A stretch of DNA of 64,000 nucleotides from Actinoplanes lutulentus (GTDB taxonomy: Bacteria; Actinomycetota; Actinomycetes; Mycobacteriales; Micromonosporaceae). The position numbers were made by a program, and so were the translations under genes. The notes below the pieces were generated by a model. It was not told where the DNA came from and made no database searches. It saw only the letters and a list, made by a program, of their open reading frames with translations. This document shows, one piece after another, positions 42,777 through 51,527 of this stretch (position 1 is its first letter; every line of letters starts with the position of its first letter). Location of the stretch: the NCBI RefSeq assembly GCF_003259845.1, contig NZ_QLMJ01000001.1, forward strand, positions 620,001 to 684,000, read 5' to 3'.

Positions 42777-44594
42777 ATGAAACGCGTCGGGGCCGGGCTG
42801 GTTCTGCCGGCCGCGCTTGTCGCTACCGGCCTGGCGGCACCGGCGGCACACGCCGCAGGCGACGGCACCGACGTCGAGTCCCGCAAACGGGCCGCGGCGG
42901 CGGCAGGTGCCACCCCGCGCAGGGTGGAAACGCCCGAGAGCAGCACGGTGAACCTGATCGTCGGTGGTTCCGCGAGCGCCTCGTCACTCGGCTTCGCCTC
43001 GAAGGGCAACGCGTCGCTCGACCGGCTCGGTGTCCGTGTCGTCTCGGTGCCTCGCGCCGAGGCCGGCCAGGCCGCGGCGAAGCTGCGAGCGACGGCCGGC
43101 GTCACCTACGTCGAGGAGGACGCGGTCGTCACGGCTGACCGGGTCACGCCGAACGACCCGGAGTGGTCGGGCCAGACCGAACTTCCGCAGATCACCCTGC
43201 CGGACGCGTGGAGCAGCACGACCGGCTCCGGTCTGACGGTCGCGGTCGTCGACACCGGTGTCACGTCCTTCGACGACATCGCCGGCCGGGTCCTGTCCGG
43301 GTACGACTTCGTCAACAAGGACACGAACGCGGTCGACGACGAGGGCCACGGCACCTCGGTGGCCTCGCTCATCGCGGCGCAGGGCAACAACGGCAAGGGC
43401 ATGGCCGGCACCTGCTGGTCCTGCAAGATCCTGCCGGTGAAGGTGCTGGACGCCAACGGCTCCGGTTACCAGAGCACGGTGGCCTCGGGCATCATCTACG
43501 CGGCCGACAAGGGCGCGAAGATCATCAACGCCTCGCTCGGCGGCACCGCCAACGTCGCCGCCCTACGTGACGCCGTGGCGTACGCCCAGCGCAAGGGTTC
43601 CCTGGTGATCGCGTCGGCCGGCAACGACGCGGTCAGCACGCCGCACTACCCGGCGGCGTACCCCGGCGTGATCGGCGTCGGGGGCACCGACGAGAGCAGC
43701 GACTGGTATTTCAACGTCGACATCATCGACGGCTATTACTTCTACTACGGGTCCAACTACGGCCCCAGCTGGGTCGACGTGGCGGCGCCCTGGTGCACCA
43801 TCGCGGCCAACCTCGCGGGCTTCGGCAACAGCACGACGGCCGACGATTACCGGAGCGACTTCTGCGGCACGTCCGCGTCGGCGCCGCTGGTCTCCGGGGT
43901 GCTCGCACTGATGAAGTCGAAGGCGCCGAAGGCCAGCAACACGGCTCTGGTGAACAGCCTGACCCGCACCGCCCGGCCGACCGAGACCACCGGCTTCAGC
44001 CAGTACGGCGAGATCCGCGCCGCACGGGCCGTGACCAGCATCGACACGACCGCGCCGCGGATCGCCGGGTCGAGCCCCGCGCAGAACAAGCGGTTCCGTG
44101 GCGCCATCACGGTCACCGCCGGCGGGGTGTCGGACAGCGGTGGGTCGGGGCTCTCGCACGCGATCCTGTACGCCAACGGCAAGCAGGTCGGCCGGGACAA
44201 CACGGCGCCGTACTCGCTGCGCTACAACAGCGGCAAGGCCAACGGCAACGTCAACCTGCAGTGGCGGGTGTTCGACAAGGCCGGCAACTACGGCGTCTAC
44301 AACCGCCGGGTGATCGCCGACAACAAGGCGCCCGCCGTGAAGATCACGAGTGCCCCGAAGAACGGCAAGAAGGTCAAGGGCACGGTGACCGTCAAGGTTG
44401 CGGCCAGCGACGCGAGCGGCATCGCCCGGGTCGAGCTCTACATCAACGGCAAGCTGGTCAAGAAGGACGCCTCCAAGCCGTACACCTTCAAGATCAAGGT
44501 CAGTAAGTACGGGAAGAAGCTCAAGATCAAGATTCGTGCTGTCGACAAGGTGGGCAACACCAGGACGACGGCTACGCGTACCTGGAAGCGCTGA
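42777..44594 (+). CDS. secreted subtilisin-like serine protease (S8)
   Basis: 605 residues from ATG 42777; TTG 42765 with GGGGGG upstream is a plausible start that adds four residues. Signal peptide (AGLVLPAALVATGL), a propeptide of about 90 residues (ending VEEDAVVTADR), then the S8 domain: VAVVDTGVTSF (Asp), DDEGHGTSVASLIA (His), VIASAGNDAVSTP (oxyanion Asn) and CGTSASAPLVSGVLALM (Ser). Two C-terminal Ig-like modules end in a Lys-rich segment (SKYGKKLKIKIRAVDKVGN). Extracellular protease. Confidence 0.93.
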   Translation: MKRVGAGLVLPAALVATGLAAPAAHAAGDGTDVESRKRAAAAAGATPRRVETPESSTVNLIVGGSASASSLGFASKGNASLDRLGVRVVSVPRAEAGQAAAKLRATAGVTYVEEDAVVTADRVTPNDPEWSGQTELPQITLPDAWSSTTGSGLTVAVVDTGVTSFDDIAGRVLSGYDFVNKDTNAVDDEGHGTSVASLIAAQGNNGKGMAGTCWSCKILPVKVLDANGSGYQSTVASGIIYAADKGAKIINASLGGTANVAALRDAVAYAQRKGSLVIASAGNDAVSTPHYPAAYPGVIGVGGTDESSDWYFNVDIIDGYYFYYGSNYGPSWVDVAAPWCTIAANLAGFGNSTTADDYRSDFCGTSASAPLVSGVLALMKSKAPKASNTALVNSLTRTARPTETTGFSQYGEIRAARAVTSIDTTAPRIAGSSPAQNKRFRGAITVTAGGVSDSGGSGLSHAILYANGKQVGRDNTAPYSLRYNSGKANGNVNLQWRVFDKAGNYGVYNRRVIADNKAPAVKITSAPKNGKKVKGTVTVKVAASDASGIARVELYINGKLVKKDASKPYTFKIKVSKYGKKLKIKIRAVDKVGNTRTTATRTWKR

Positions 44595-44604
44595 CCCTCG
44601 CCGA

Positions 44605-44637
44605 CCGGGCCCGCCCTCTTCGCCAGGGCGGGCCCGG
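44605..44637 (+). terminator. hairpin terminator after the subtilase gene
   Basis: A perfect 13-bp GC-rich stem (44605-44617 with 44625-44637), 7-nt loop, lies 10 bp after the stop. Confidence 0.8.
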
Positions 44638-45153
44638 GTGGCGGGTCGGCCGGATAGCCAGACGGCGCCATTCGCCCCACCGAACCGTCACGGAGGGTGA
44701 GCGCCGGCCGGGAAAGCCGCCGCCGCCGGCCGGATGGTGGAGACCCCTGGGTGTTCTGGGCCCCACAGGTCTCCAACATCCACCTTTACGGTGGCAGCGC
44801 GTGACGAGGGTGCTCGCGGATAACCCGAAGTCGACACGCCGGGGAACGTGAGCGGAAGCGCACGCAAGCCCTGTTCAGCCTAGGTTTCAGTCCAGAAGCA
44901 TTCACCGGGTTCATGCCCATTCACGGTGGCCTCGAGGCTCGGGGCGTGGGACTCAGTGCGCGTGGACGGGGTCACACGGATGCTCGATTCAGCGTGAATA
45001 GGGTCGCACGGATGCGGTCTGTGTGACCTCGTCACGGCCAGGGCGTAGACCCGGGCACACGGTGGTGTTGTGTGCGACCTGACCCAGCCGCAGGGTCCGG
45101 TTCGTCTGGCGGGACCGAAAGCACATCACGCCGCGAGCGCCCCCGTCCGGTGT

Positions 45154-45442
45154 GTGTCGAGTTGAGGTGCGTATCGCACCCGAAATCGACACAGGGCAAG
45201 CGGCTCGCAGGGTGCTTGTCGAGTTGAGGGGCGCAGCAAACCCGAAATCGACACAGGGGAAGCGGATCGCAGGGTGCGTGTCGAGTTTGGGGGCGCAGCT
45301 AACCCGAAAACGACACAGGGGAAGCGGATCGCAGGGTATGTGTCGAATTCGGGCGCGCAGCAAACCCGAAAACGACACAGCGCAGCCGGTTCGCAGAGTG
45401 CGTGTCGAGTTTGGGGGCGCAGCTAACCCGAAGTCGACACGC
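45154..45442. repeat. array of five 62-bp palindromic tandem repeats
   Basis: The GTC of the motif tGTCGA recurs at exact 62-bp intervals (C at 45158, 45220, 45282, 45344, 45406). Each unit carries a left arm GTGTCGAGTTTGGG-like and a right arm CCCGAAAACGACAC-like that pair as a hairpin around a 10-13-nt loop, then a conserved spacer AAGCGGATCGCAGG-like. Arms vary between units but stay complementary at most positions. Confidence 0.85.
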
Positions 45443-45478
45443 CTGCTCTGGCCTGCGCGATCTTGGGCTGTGGTTCCC

Positions 45479-45728
45479 GTTGGGGTGTGGTTTGGGGACC
45501 ACGATCGCTATCGGAGGCCGCGGGGGCGGGGAAGCGATCAAAACCGTGCCCATCCGGCATCCGGCGATCTTGCGTTCTGGCTGTTCGGGACGATGCGGCG
45601 ACGTTCGAGGCACGTGCCGTGAAACCGTCTGACCTGGCCCGCGCTGGAAGACCGGTGAGCGTACGGGCTCCGCCGCGAACGGCCCGTGCCCGTCCTGGCT
45701 AGATCTTGGTCCCCGAACCACAGCCAAC
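45479..45728. repeat. imperfect 22-23-bp inverted pair flanking 205 bp
   Basis: Left copy 45479-45501 and right copy 45707-45728 are inverted copies with one indel and two substitutions. No coding capacity is seen between them; a small degenerate mobile element or chance are both possible. Confidence 0.4.
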
Positions 45729-45771
45729 AGGAAGCGTGGCCCAACATCGCGCGGGTCAGTCGAGGGTGCGG

Positions 45772-46992
45772 TCAGCGATAGGTGACCGGCAGGTGTTTGA
45801 TGCCGTTGATCCAGCCGGAGCGCAGACGCGAGGCCTGGCCCGCCAGAGTGATGTCGGGCATCTGGTCGGCGATCGCGTTGAAGATCAGGTCGATTTCCAG
45901 CCGGGCGAGGTTGGCGCCCAGGCAGAAGTGCGCGCCGCTGCCGCCGAAGCCCAGGTGGGGGTTGGGGCTGCGGGTGATGTCGAAGCGGTGCGGGTCGGTG
46001 AAGACCTCGTCGTCGTAATTGGCCGAGCCGTAGAACATGGCGACCCGCTGGCCCGCCTGGATGGGCTGGCCGTTCAGGACCGTGTCGACTTTTGCGGTGC
46101 GCTGGAAGGCGTTGATCGGGCTGCCCCAGCGGACCACCTCGTCGACAGCCGTTCGCGGACGGGTTGACCGATAGAGATCCCACTGGTCCGGGTGCTCCAT
46201 GAACGCGAGCATGCCGTGGGAGATCGCGTTCCGAGTGGTCTCGTTGCCCGCCACCGCGAGCATCAGCACGAAGAAACCGAACTCGTCGGTGGACAGGTTG
46301 GTACCGTCGATCTCGGCTTTCACCAGGGTGGTGACGATGTCGTCGCGGGGACAGGTCTGGCGGTCCTCGGCCATCGTCATCGCGTACGCCAGCAGGGACA
46401 TCGCCGGCTCGATCGGGTCGCTGCCGTCGCTGAACTCCGGGTCGTCCTGGCCGATCATCGCGTTCGACCAGTTGAAGACGTCGTGCCGGTCCTCCTGAGG
46501 CACGCCGAGCAGCTCGGCGATCGCCTGAAGGGGCAGCTCACAGGCGATCTCGTTGACGAAGTCGCCGGATGTCCCGGCGGCCGCCACGATCTGCGAGGCC
46601 CGCTCCTGCAAAGCGTTGCGCAGGCTGTTGACGGCCCGTGGCGTGAAACCCCGGGAGACGATCGACCGGTGCTGGGTGTGCTGCGGCGGATCCATGTTGA
46701 GCAGGATGTATCGCTGCATCTCCAGGCGGTCCGGGGTCATGTCCGCACCGAACCGGACGATCGCCGTCTTCTCCCAGCTCGAGTACGTGTCGGAGTCGCG
46801 GGACACGGTCATCACGTCGGCATGCCGGGTCACCGCCCAGTAACCGTCGTCGTCGAAGCCGGCGCTGCCCCGCTCCTGCGGCACCCAGCAGACCGGTGCG
46901 TGTGCGCGGGCCTCGGCGAACTCGGCCTGCGGAATGCCGTGAACGTAGATGTCCGGATCGGTGAAGTCGATACGGGTACGCGGCTCGGCCAC
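45772..46992 (-). CDS. cyp125: cytochrome P450 CYP125 (steroid C26/C27 hydroxylase)
   Basis: 406 residues from GTG 46992 (GGAGGA just upstream; a TTG at 47013 is unlikely). P450 hallmarks: I-helix LAVAGNETTRNAISHG, ExxR in DEVVRWG, heme loop GFGGSGAHFCLGANLARLEI. QRYILLNMDPPQHTQHR, SRGFTPRAVNSLR, ELPLQAIAELLGVPQEDR and RLRSGWINGIKHLPV are almost diagnostic of CYP125, which oxidises the sterol side-chain terminus to a carboxylate. It is divergent from fadA5, the same arrangement as mycobacterial Rv3545c/Rv3546, with a KstR-like box between. Confidence 0.93.
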   Translation of the reverse strand: MAEPRTRIDFTDPDIYVHGIPQAEFAEARAHAPVCWVPQERGSAGFDDDGYWAVTRHADVMTVSRDSDTYSSWEKTAIVRFGADMTPDRLEMQRYILLNMDPPQHTQHRSIVSRGFTPRAVNSLRNALQERASQIVAAAGTSGDFVNEIACELPLQAIAELLGVPQEDRHDVFNWSNAMIGQDDPEFSDGSDPIEPAMSLLAYAMTMAEDRQTCPRDDIVTTLVKAEIDGTNLSTDEFGFFVLMLAVAGNETTRNAISHGMLAFMEHPDQWDLYRSTRPRTAVDEVVRWGSPINAFQRTAKVDTVLNGQPIQAGQRVAMFYGSANYDDEVFTDPHRFDITRSPNPHLGFGGSGAHFCLGANLARLEIDLIFNAIADQMPDITLAGQASRLRSGWINGIKHLPVTYR

Positions 46993-47039
46993 GGCTCCTC
47001 CAGAGGACAGCAACAGGTTCTACCGATTCAAACACGTAA

Positions 47040-48200
<1,161 letters not shown>

Positions 48201-48210
48201 GGAGAGATCG

Positions 48211-48378
48211 ATGTTTCTGCTGAAGAACCTGGTGGCCGCCGTGGTGGCGGCCGTCGTGCTCGCGGCGATCGGCGTGACCGCGGTGATCGCCGCACTCAAC
48301 CCGACGGCGAGTGAGGTGGCGGCGAACACGCCCGGCACCGATCCGCAGGTCCCGCCCGCGTTTTACGGCTCCCGCTGA
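48211..48378 (+). CDS. 55-aa single-pass membrane protein (DUF2613-like)
   Basis: 55 residues, ATG 48211 with GAGGAGAG 5 nt upstream and 10 bp after fadA5. One transmembrane helix (NLVAAVVAAVVLAAIGVTAV) followed by a short Asn/Thr/Pro-rich outer tail ending PPAFYGSR. Small actinobacterial proteins of the DUF2613 type look like this. It must be co-expressed with fadA5; a strong terminator follows. Function unknown. Confidence 0.7.
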   Translation: MFLLKNLVAAVVAAVVLAAIGVTAVIAALNPTASEVAANTPGTDPQVPPAFYGSR

Positions 48379-48383
48379 CAGAT

Positions 48384-48430
48384 AGAGATCCCGGTCGCAC
48401 CTCTGGAGAAGGGGCGCGACCGGGATCTCT
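48384..48430. terminator. bidirectional terminator
   Basis: A perfect 15-bp stem (48384-48398 with 48416-48430), 17-nt loop, separates the convergent fadA5-orf transcript from the DUF3068 gene. Confidence 0.85.
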
Positions 48431-48436
48431 GTCAGA

Positions 48437-49465
48437 TCAGCCGACCGGCGCCGGCTCCGACTCGGCCGCGTGCGCCGGGGTGTGCTCCTTCTTGGACCCG
48501 CGCACCAGCACGAACCCCGCGATCGCGAGCACCAGCCCGAGAACGAGCAGGCCGAGCGGCGCCCAGAAACCCAGAAGGATCAAGAGGGTACGACCGTCGG
48601 CCGCCTCGTCGTGCACAGCGCTCAGCGTCGCCTCGTCGTACTGAAGGTCAGCGTCGAAGATGACGATCGGCGCGCCCACATCCGGAGCGAGCTCGCGGTG
48701 CTGCTGCTCGCGATATCCGACGATCGCGCCGGTCTCCGGCTCCACCCACAGCGTGCGGGTGGCCTGATAGGAGACCGTGCCGGTGGTCGCGTCCGGTGCG
48801 AGGAACCCGAGCAGCCCGCTCAGCGATGTCGCGTCCATCTCGATGGTCTGCTGCGGGATCTGCTGCTGGAAGCGATAGGTGGGCAGGCCGTTGAAGTTCT
48901 CCTCGGCCTGGTACTCCATCGGCAGCGCGCTGTGCAGCGTCGAGTCCCAGTACTGATACGTCGTCTTCTCCGTGCCGAACGGGAAGAGGTAGAGCTGCCC
49001 CGCGAAGTCGACGTTGCCCGCCGCGCACGGCTCGCCCGCCGACTCGCTGTGGCACTGCCCGTCCCAATCCACCGCCGCGCCGGAGACGCGATCAAGCGCG
49101 ATCCGGCTCTCCGACCTGTTGATCGGCTCGGCCGTGTCGGTCCGGTCCGTCGCGTGGTACACGTTCCAGATCAGGGTGTTGTCGGCCAGGTCGCCACCGA
49201 GGTCGGCGGCGGCCTGGAAGTCGGGTTTAATGCCGGTCGCGCTGCGCAGGCCCGCGGTTTGCACGGCAATCTGCGGCGACCCGTCCGGCAGGACCTTGGC
49301 CTGCACGAACGTGGCACTGTCGGCCTGCACCACGACATCCGGTGGGATCAGGTCGAGGGGAACCTTGCGCTGCGAGGGGACGATTATCCACGCCAGGGCG
49401 CCGGCCAGAAGCAGGCACAGAACGCCGAGCCCGAAGAGTGTCGCACCTGTGATCCGCCGCTTCAT
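48437..49465 (-). CDS. DUF3068 (PorA-family-like) membrane protein
   Basis: 342 residues from ATG 49465 (MKRRITGATLFGLGV); a longer ATG at 49477 is possible. Topology: N-terminal helix (LGVLCLLLAGALAWIIV), about 270 extracellular residues with FPFGTEKTTYQYWDSTL and NGLPTYRFQQQI, C-terminal helix (LILLGFWAPLGLLVLGLVLA) and a short cytoplasmic tail. These are features of the DUF3068 family, annotated porin PorA-like in corynebacteria but otherwise uncharacterised. It has its own KstR box, so it is likely part of the steroid regulon. Confidence 0.8.
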   Translation of the reverse strand: MKRRITGATLFGLGVLCLLLAGALAWIIVPSQRKVPLDLIPPDVVVQADSATFVQAKVLPDGSPQIAVQTAGLRSATGIKPDFQAAADLGGDLADNTLIWNVYHATDRTDTAEPINRSESRIALDRVSGAAVDWDGQCHSESAGEPCAAGNVDFAGQLYLFPFGTEKTTYQYWDSTLHSALPMEYQAEENFNGLPTYRFQQQIPQQTIEMDATSLSGLLGFLAPDATTGTVSYQATRTLWVEPETGAIVGYREQQHRELAPDVGAPIVIFDADLQYDEATLSAVHDEAADGRTLLILLGFWAPLGLLVLGLVLAIAGFVLVRGSKKEHTPAHAAESEPAPVG

Positions 49466-49481
49466 CGCGTCCTCCACAAAG

Positions 49482-49495
49482 TAGAACGCGTTACA
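49482..49495. promoter_or_regulatory. KstR box upstream of the DUF3068 gene
   Basis: TAGAACGCGTTACA matches TnnAACnnGTTnnA at all fixed positions and lies 16 bp upstream of ATG 49465. Confidence 0.75.
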
Positions 49496-49528
49496 ATCTA
49501 CTGCTCCGTAACCATCAGCGAAAGAGCC

Positions 49529-50299
49529 CTAGGCCCGCTGACTGCTGACCGAGATGACCTCACCGGTCAGGTACGACGCGTAGTCACTGGCCAGGAACGC
49601 CACCACGGTCGCCACCTCCCACGGCTGGGCCGCCCGTCCGAACGCCTCCCGGCCGGCCAGCTCGGCCAGTTCCACCGCGTCCATGACCCGGTCGAGAAAG
49701 GGGTGTGCGGCCAGGCTCGGCGCCACGGCGTTGACGCGTACGCCGAAGGCTGCCGCTTCCAGGGCGGCGCACCGGGTGAACGCCATGACCCCGGCCTTCG
49801 CCGCCGCGTAATGCGCCTGACCGGCCTGCGCCCGCCAGCCGAGCACCGAGGCGTTGTTGACGACAGCGCCGCCGGTGCCCTGCTCGCTCATCCGGCGCAG
49901 CGCGGCCCGGGTGCAGCGGAACGTGCCGGTCAGCGTGACGTCGAGGACCCGGGACCACTCGTCGTCGGCCATCTCGGTGACCGGCCGGTTGCCGCCGAGA
50001 CCGGCGTTGTTGACCAGGACGTCCAGCTGCCCGAAGTGCCCGGTCGCGGCGTCGATCAGCGCCTGCACGGCGGCCTCGTCGGTGACGTCGCAGGGCACCG
50101 GGAAGACCCGGCCCGGATGGTCGCCGGCGAAGCGCTCGGCTGCCTCGCCGAGCCGGCGGGCGTGGCTGTCGCTCATGACGACGCTCGCGCCCTCGTCCAG
50201 GCAGCGCGCCACGACGGCCGAGCCGATCCCGGCACCGGCCGCCGCGGTGACCACCACGACCTTGCCGGCGAGCAGCGAACGGCCCGCCGGAGGCGTCAC
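49529..50299 (-). CDS. ipdF: SDR-family reductase, IpdF-like
   Basis: 256 residues from GTG 50299, which overlaps the fadE30 stop by 4 nt (GTGA). SDR motifs: VVVVTAAAGAGIGSAVV, LVNNAGLGGNR, Ser in NNASVLGWRAQAGQAHYAAAK (Tyr, Lys). The C-terminus YLTGEVISVSSQRA has the SSQRA ending I associate with this steroid-pathway subgroup. IpdF reduces the 5-oxo group of HIP-CoA intermediates during ring C/D breakdown. The fadE30-ipdF order, divergent from fadD3, equals Rv3560c-Rv3559c versus Rv3561. Confidence 0.85.
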   Translation of the reverse strand: MTPPAGRSLLAGKVVVVTAAAGAGIGSAVVARCLDEGASVVMSDSHARRLGEAAERFAGDHPGRVFPVPCDVTDEAAVQALIDAATGHFGQLDVLVNNAGLGGNRPVTEMADDEWSRVLDVTLTGTFRCTRAALRRMSEQGTGGAVVNNASVLGWRAQAGQAHYAAAKAGVMAFTRCAALEAAAFGVRVNAVAPSLAAHPFLDRVMDAVELAELAGREAFGRAAQPWEVATVVAFLASDYASYLTGEVISVSSQRA

Positions 50300-51450
50300 C
50301 GCCGGTCCCCGCGCGGCAGCCCGAGGACGCGCTCCGCCACGATGCCCCGCTGGATCTCGTTGGACCCGCCGTAGATCGTGTCGGCCCGGCTGAACAGGAA
50401 CAGCCGCTGCCACCGCTCGGTCTCCTCGGCGGTCGCTCCGTGCCCCGGGAACGCCAGCACGTCCATCGCCAGCTCGGCGAGGGCCTGCCGCCAGCGGGTC
50501 CAGAGCAGTTTCACCACTGACGGATTCGCCGGGGGTGGTGCCGGCGCCGCGAGGGTACGCACAGTGTGCGACCTCAGCACCGTGAGATCGACCGCCGCCC
50601 GGGCCAGCCGGGTCCGCAGCAGTGGATCAGCCGCCGCACCGGTCCGGCGGGCCAGCGCGACCAGGTCGTCGAGGTCACGCTGGAACCCGATCTGCTGCCC
50701 GACCGTTGCCGCGCCGCGCTCGTAGGCGAGCGTCGCCATTGCCACCCGCCACCCCTCGCCGGGCTTGCCGACGACCAGGTCACGGTCGGTGCGGGCGTCG
50801 TCGAAGAAGACCTCGTTGAACTCGCTGTCGCCGGTCAGCTGCCGGATCGGCCGGACCGTGACACCGGGCTGCCGCATCGGCACCAGCAGATAGGACAGCC
50901 CGCGGTGACGCGGCTCCCCCTCGACCGGCGGTGAGGTGCGGGCCAGGACGAAACACCAGTCGGCCACGTGGGCGAGCGACGTCCACACCTTCTGCCCGGT
51001 GAGCACCCACTGGTCGCCGTCGAGCCGCGCCCGGGTGGTGACGCCGGCCAGGTCGGAGCCCGCGCCGGGTTCGGAGTAGCCCTGGCACCACAGCTCGTCG
51101 ACGCTCGCCAGCCGGGGCAGGAAGCGTTGCTGCTGCTCAGGCGTACCGAGCTCGATCAGGGTCGGGCCGACCATGGTGGTGCCGATGTGGTCGACGCGGC
51201 TGGGGGCGGCGCTTCGGGCGTACTCCTCGTGGAAGATCACTTGCCGCGCGAGGGACGCGCCTCGCCCACCGTGACCCACCGGCCAGGCCAGCGTGGTCCA
51301 CCCGGCGGCGGCGAGGCGGCGAGCGAAGGCGAGGCGCTGCGGAAACGCCTCGTTCTCCCGGCCGGGGCCGCCGGAGCCGCGCAGGTCGTCGGTGAGGTTG
51401 GCGGCGAGCCAATCCCTGATCTCGATGCGGAACGCCTCATCGCCGGACAC
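50296..51450 (-). CDS. fadE30: acyl-CoA dehydrogenase FadE30
   Basis: 384 residues from GTG 51450, which has an ideal GGAGGTGA 6 nt upstream. ACAD fold: WCQGYSEPGAGSDLAGVTTR (FAD/substrate loop), GQKVWTSLAHVADWCFVLAR, EFNEVFFDDARTDRDLVVG, and the C-terminal FSRADTIYGGSNEIQRGIVAERVLG. It dehydrogenates HIP-CoA (5-OH form) in ring C/D catabolism in the established pathway. It is divergent from fadD3 across the KstR2 box. Confidence 0.88.
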   Translation of the reverse strand: MSGDEAFRIEIRDWLAANLTDDLRGSGGPGRENEAFPQRLAFARRLAAAGWTTLAWPVGHGGRGASLARQVIFHEEYARSAAPSRVDHIGTTMVGPTLIELGTPEQQQRFLPRLASVDELWCQGYSEPGAGSDLAGVTTRARLDGDQWVLTGQKVWTSLAHVADWCFVLARTSPPVEGEPRHRGLSYLLVPMRQPGVTVRPIRQLTGDSEFNEVFFDDARTDRDLVVGKPGEGWRVAMATLAYERGAATVGQQIGFQRDLDDLVALARRTGAAADPLLRTRLARAAVDLTVLRSHTVRTLAAPAPPPANPSVVKLLWTRWRQALAELAMDVLAFPGHGATAEETERWQRLFLFSRADTIYGGSNEIQRGIVAERVLGLPRGDRR

Positions 51451-51490
51451 TGGCGTCACCTCCAGGAGCGCGCGTAGGCTCACCCTACCG

Positions 51491-51504
51491 ACCAAGCACT
51501 TGCT
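51491..51504. promoter_or_regulatory. KstR2 box between fadE30 and fadD3
   Basis: ACCAAGCACTTGCT matches the established KstR2 consensus AnCAAGnnCTTGnT; the dyad extends to ACCAAGCACTTGCTTGGT (51491-51508). It places this operon pair in the KstR2 (ring C/D) regulon. Confidence 0.85.
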
Positions 51505-51527
51505 TGGTAAACCATCGGGAGGCCTGG

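Larger units (their letters stand above)
44638..45771. other. 1.1-kb gene-free region with repeats
   Basis: No protein with recognisable features is seen on either strand; the open frames over 45000-45450 only translate the repeats. Contents: an 8-bp inverted repeat (44738-44745 with 44768-44775), a lone half-repeat TAACCCGAAGTCGACACGCC at 44821-44840 identical to the end of the array, a short direct repeat around 44959-45015, the 62-bp array at 45154-45442, and an inverted pair at 45479-45501/45707-45728. Confidence 0.7.

Noticed and set aside
45154..45442. CRISPR array
   Set aside because: The whole 62-bp unit is similar between copies; there are no unique spacers and no cas genes.
44989..46183. 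Minus-strand frames over the gene-free region (129 and 294 aa)
   Set aside because: They translate the 62-bp repeat into periodic peptides and then run antisense-frame through cyp125; not genes.
47009..47022. Second KstR box at the cyp125 start
   Set aside because: AGCAACAGGTTCTA deviates at the first fixed base and lacks the dyad outside the core; kept only as a weak match beside the stronger site at 47066.
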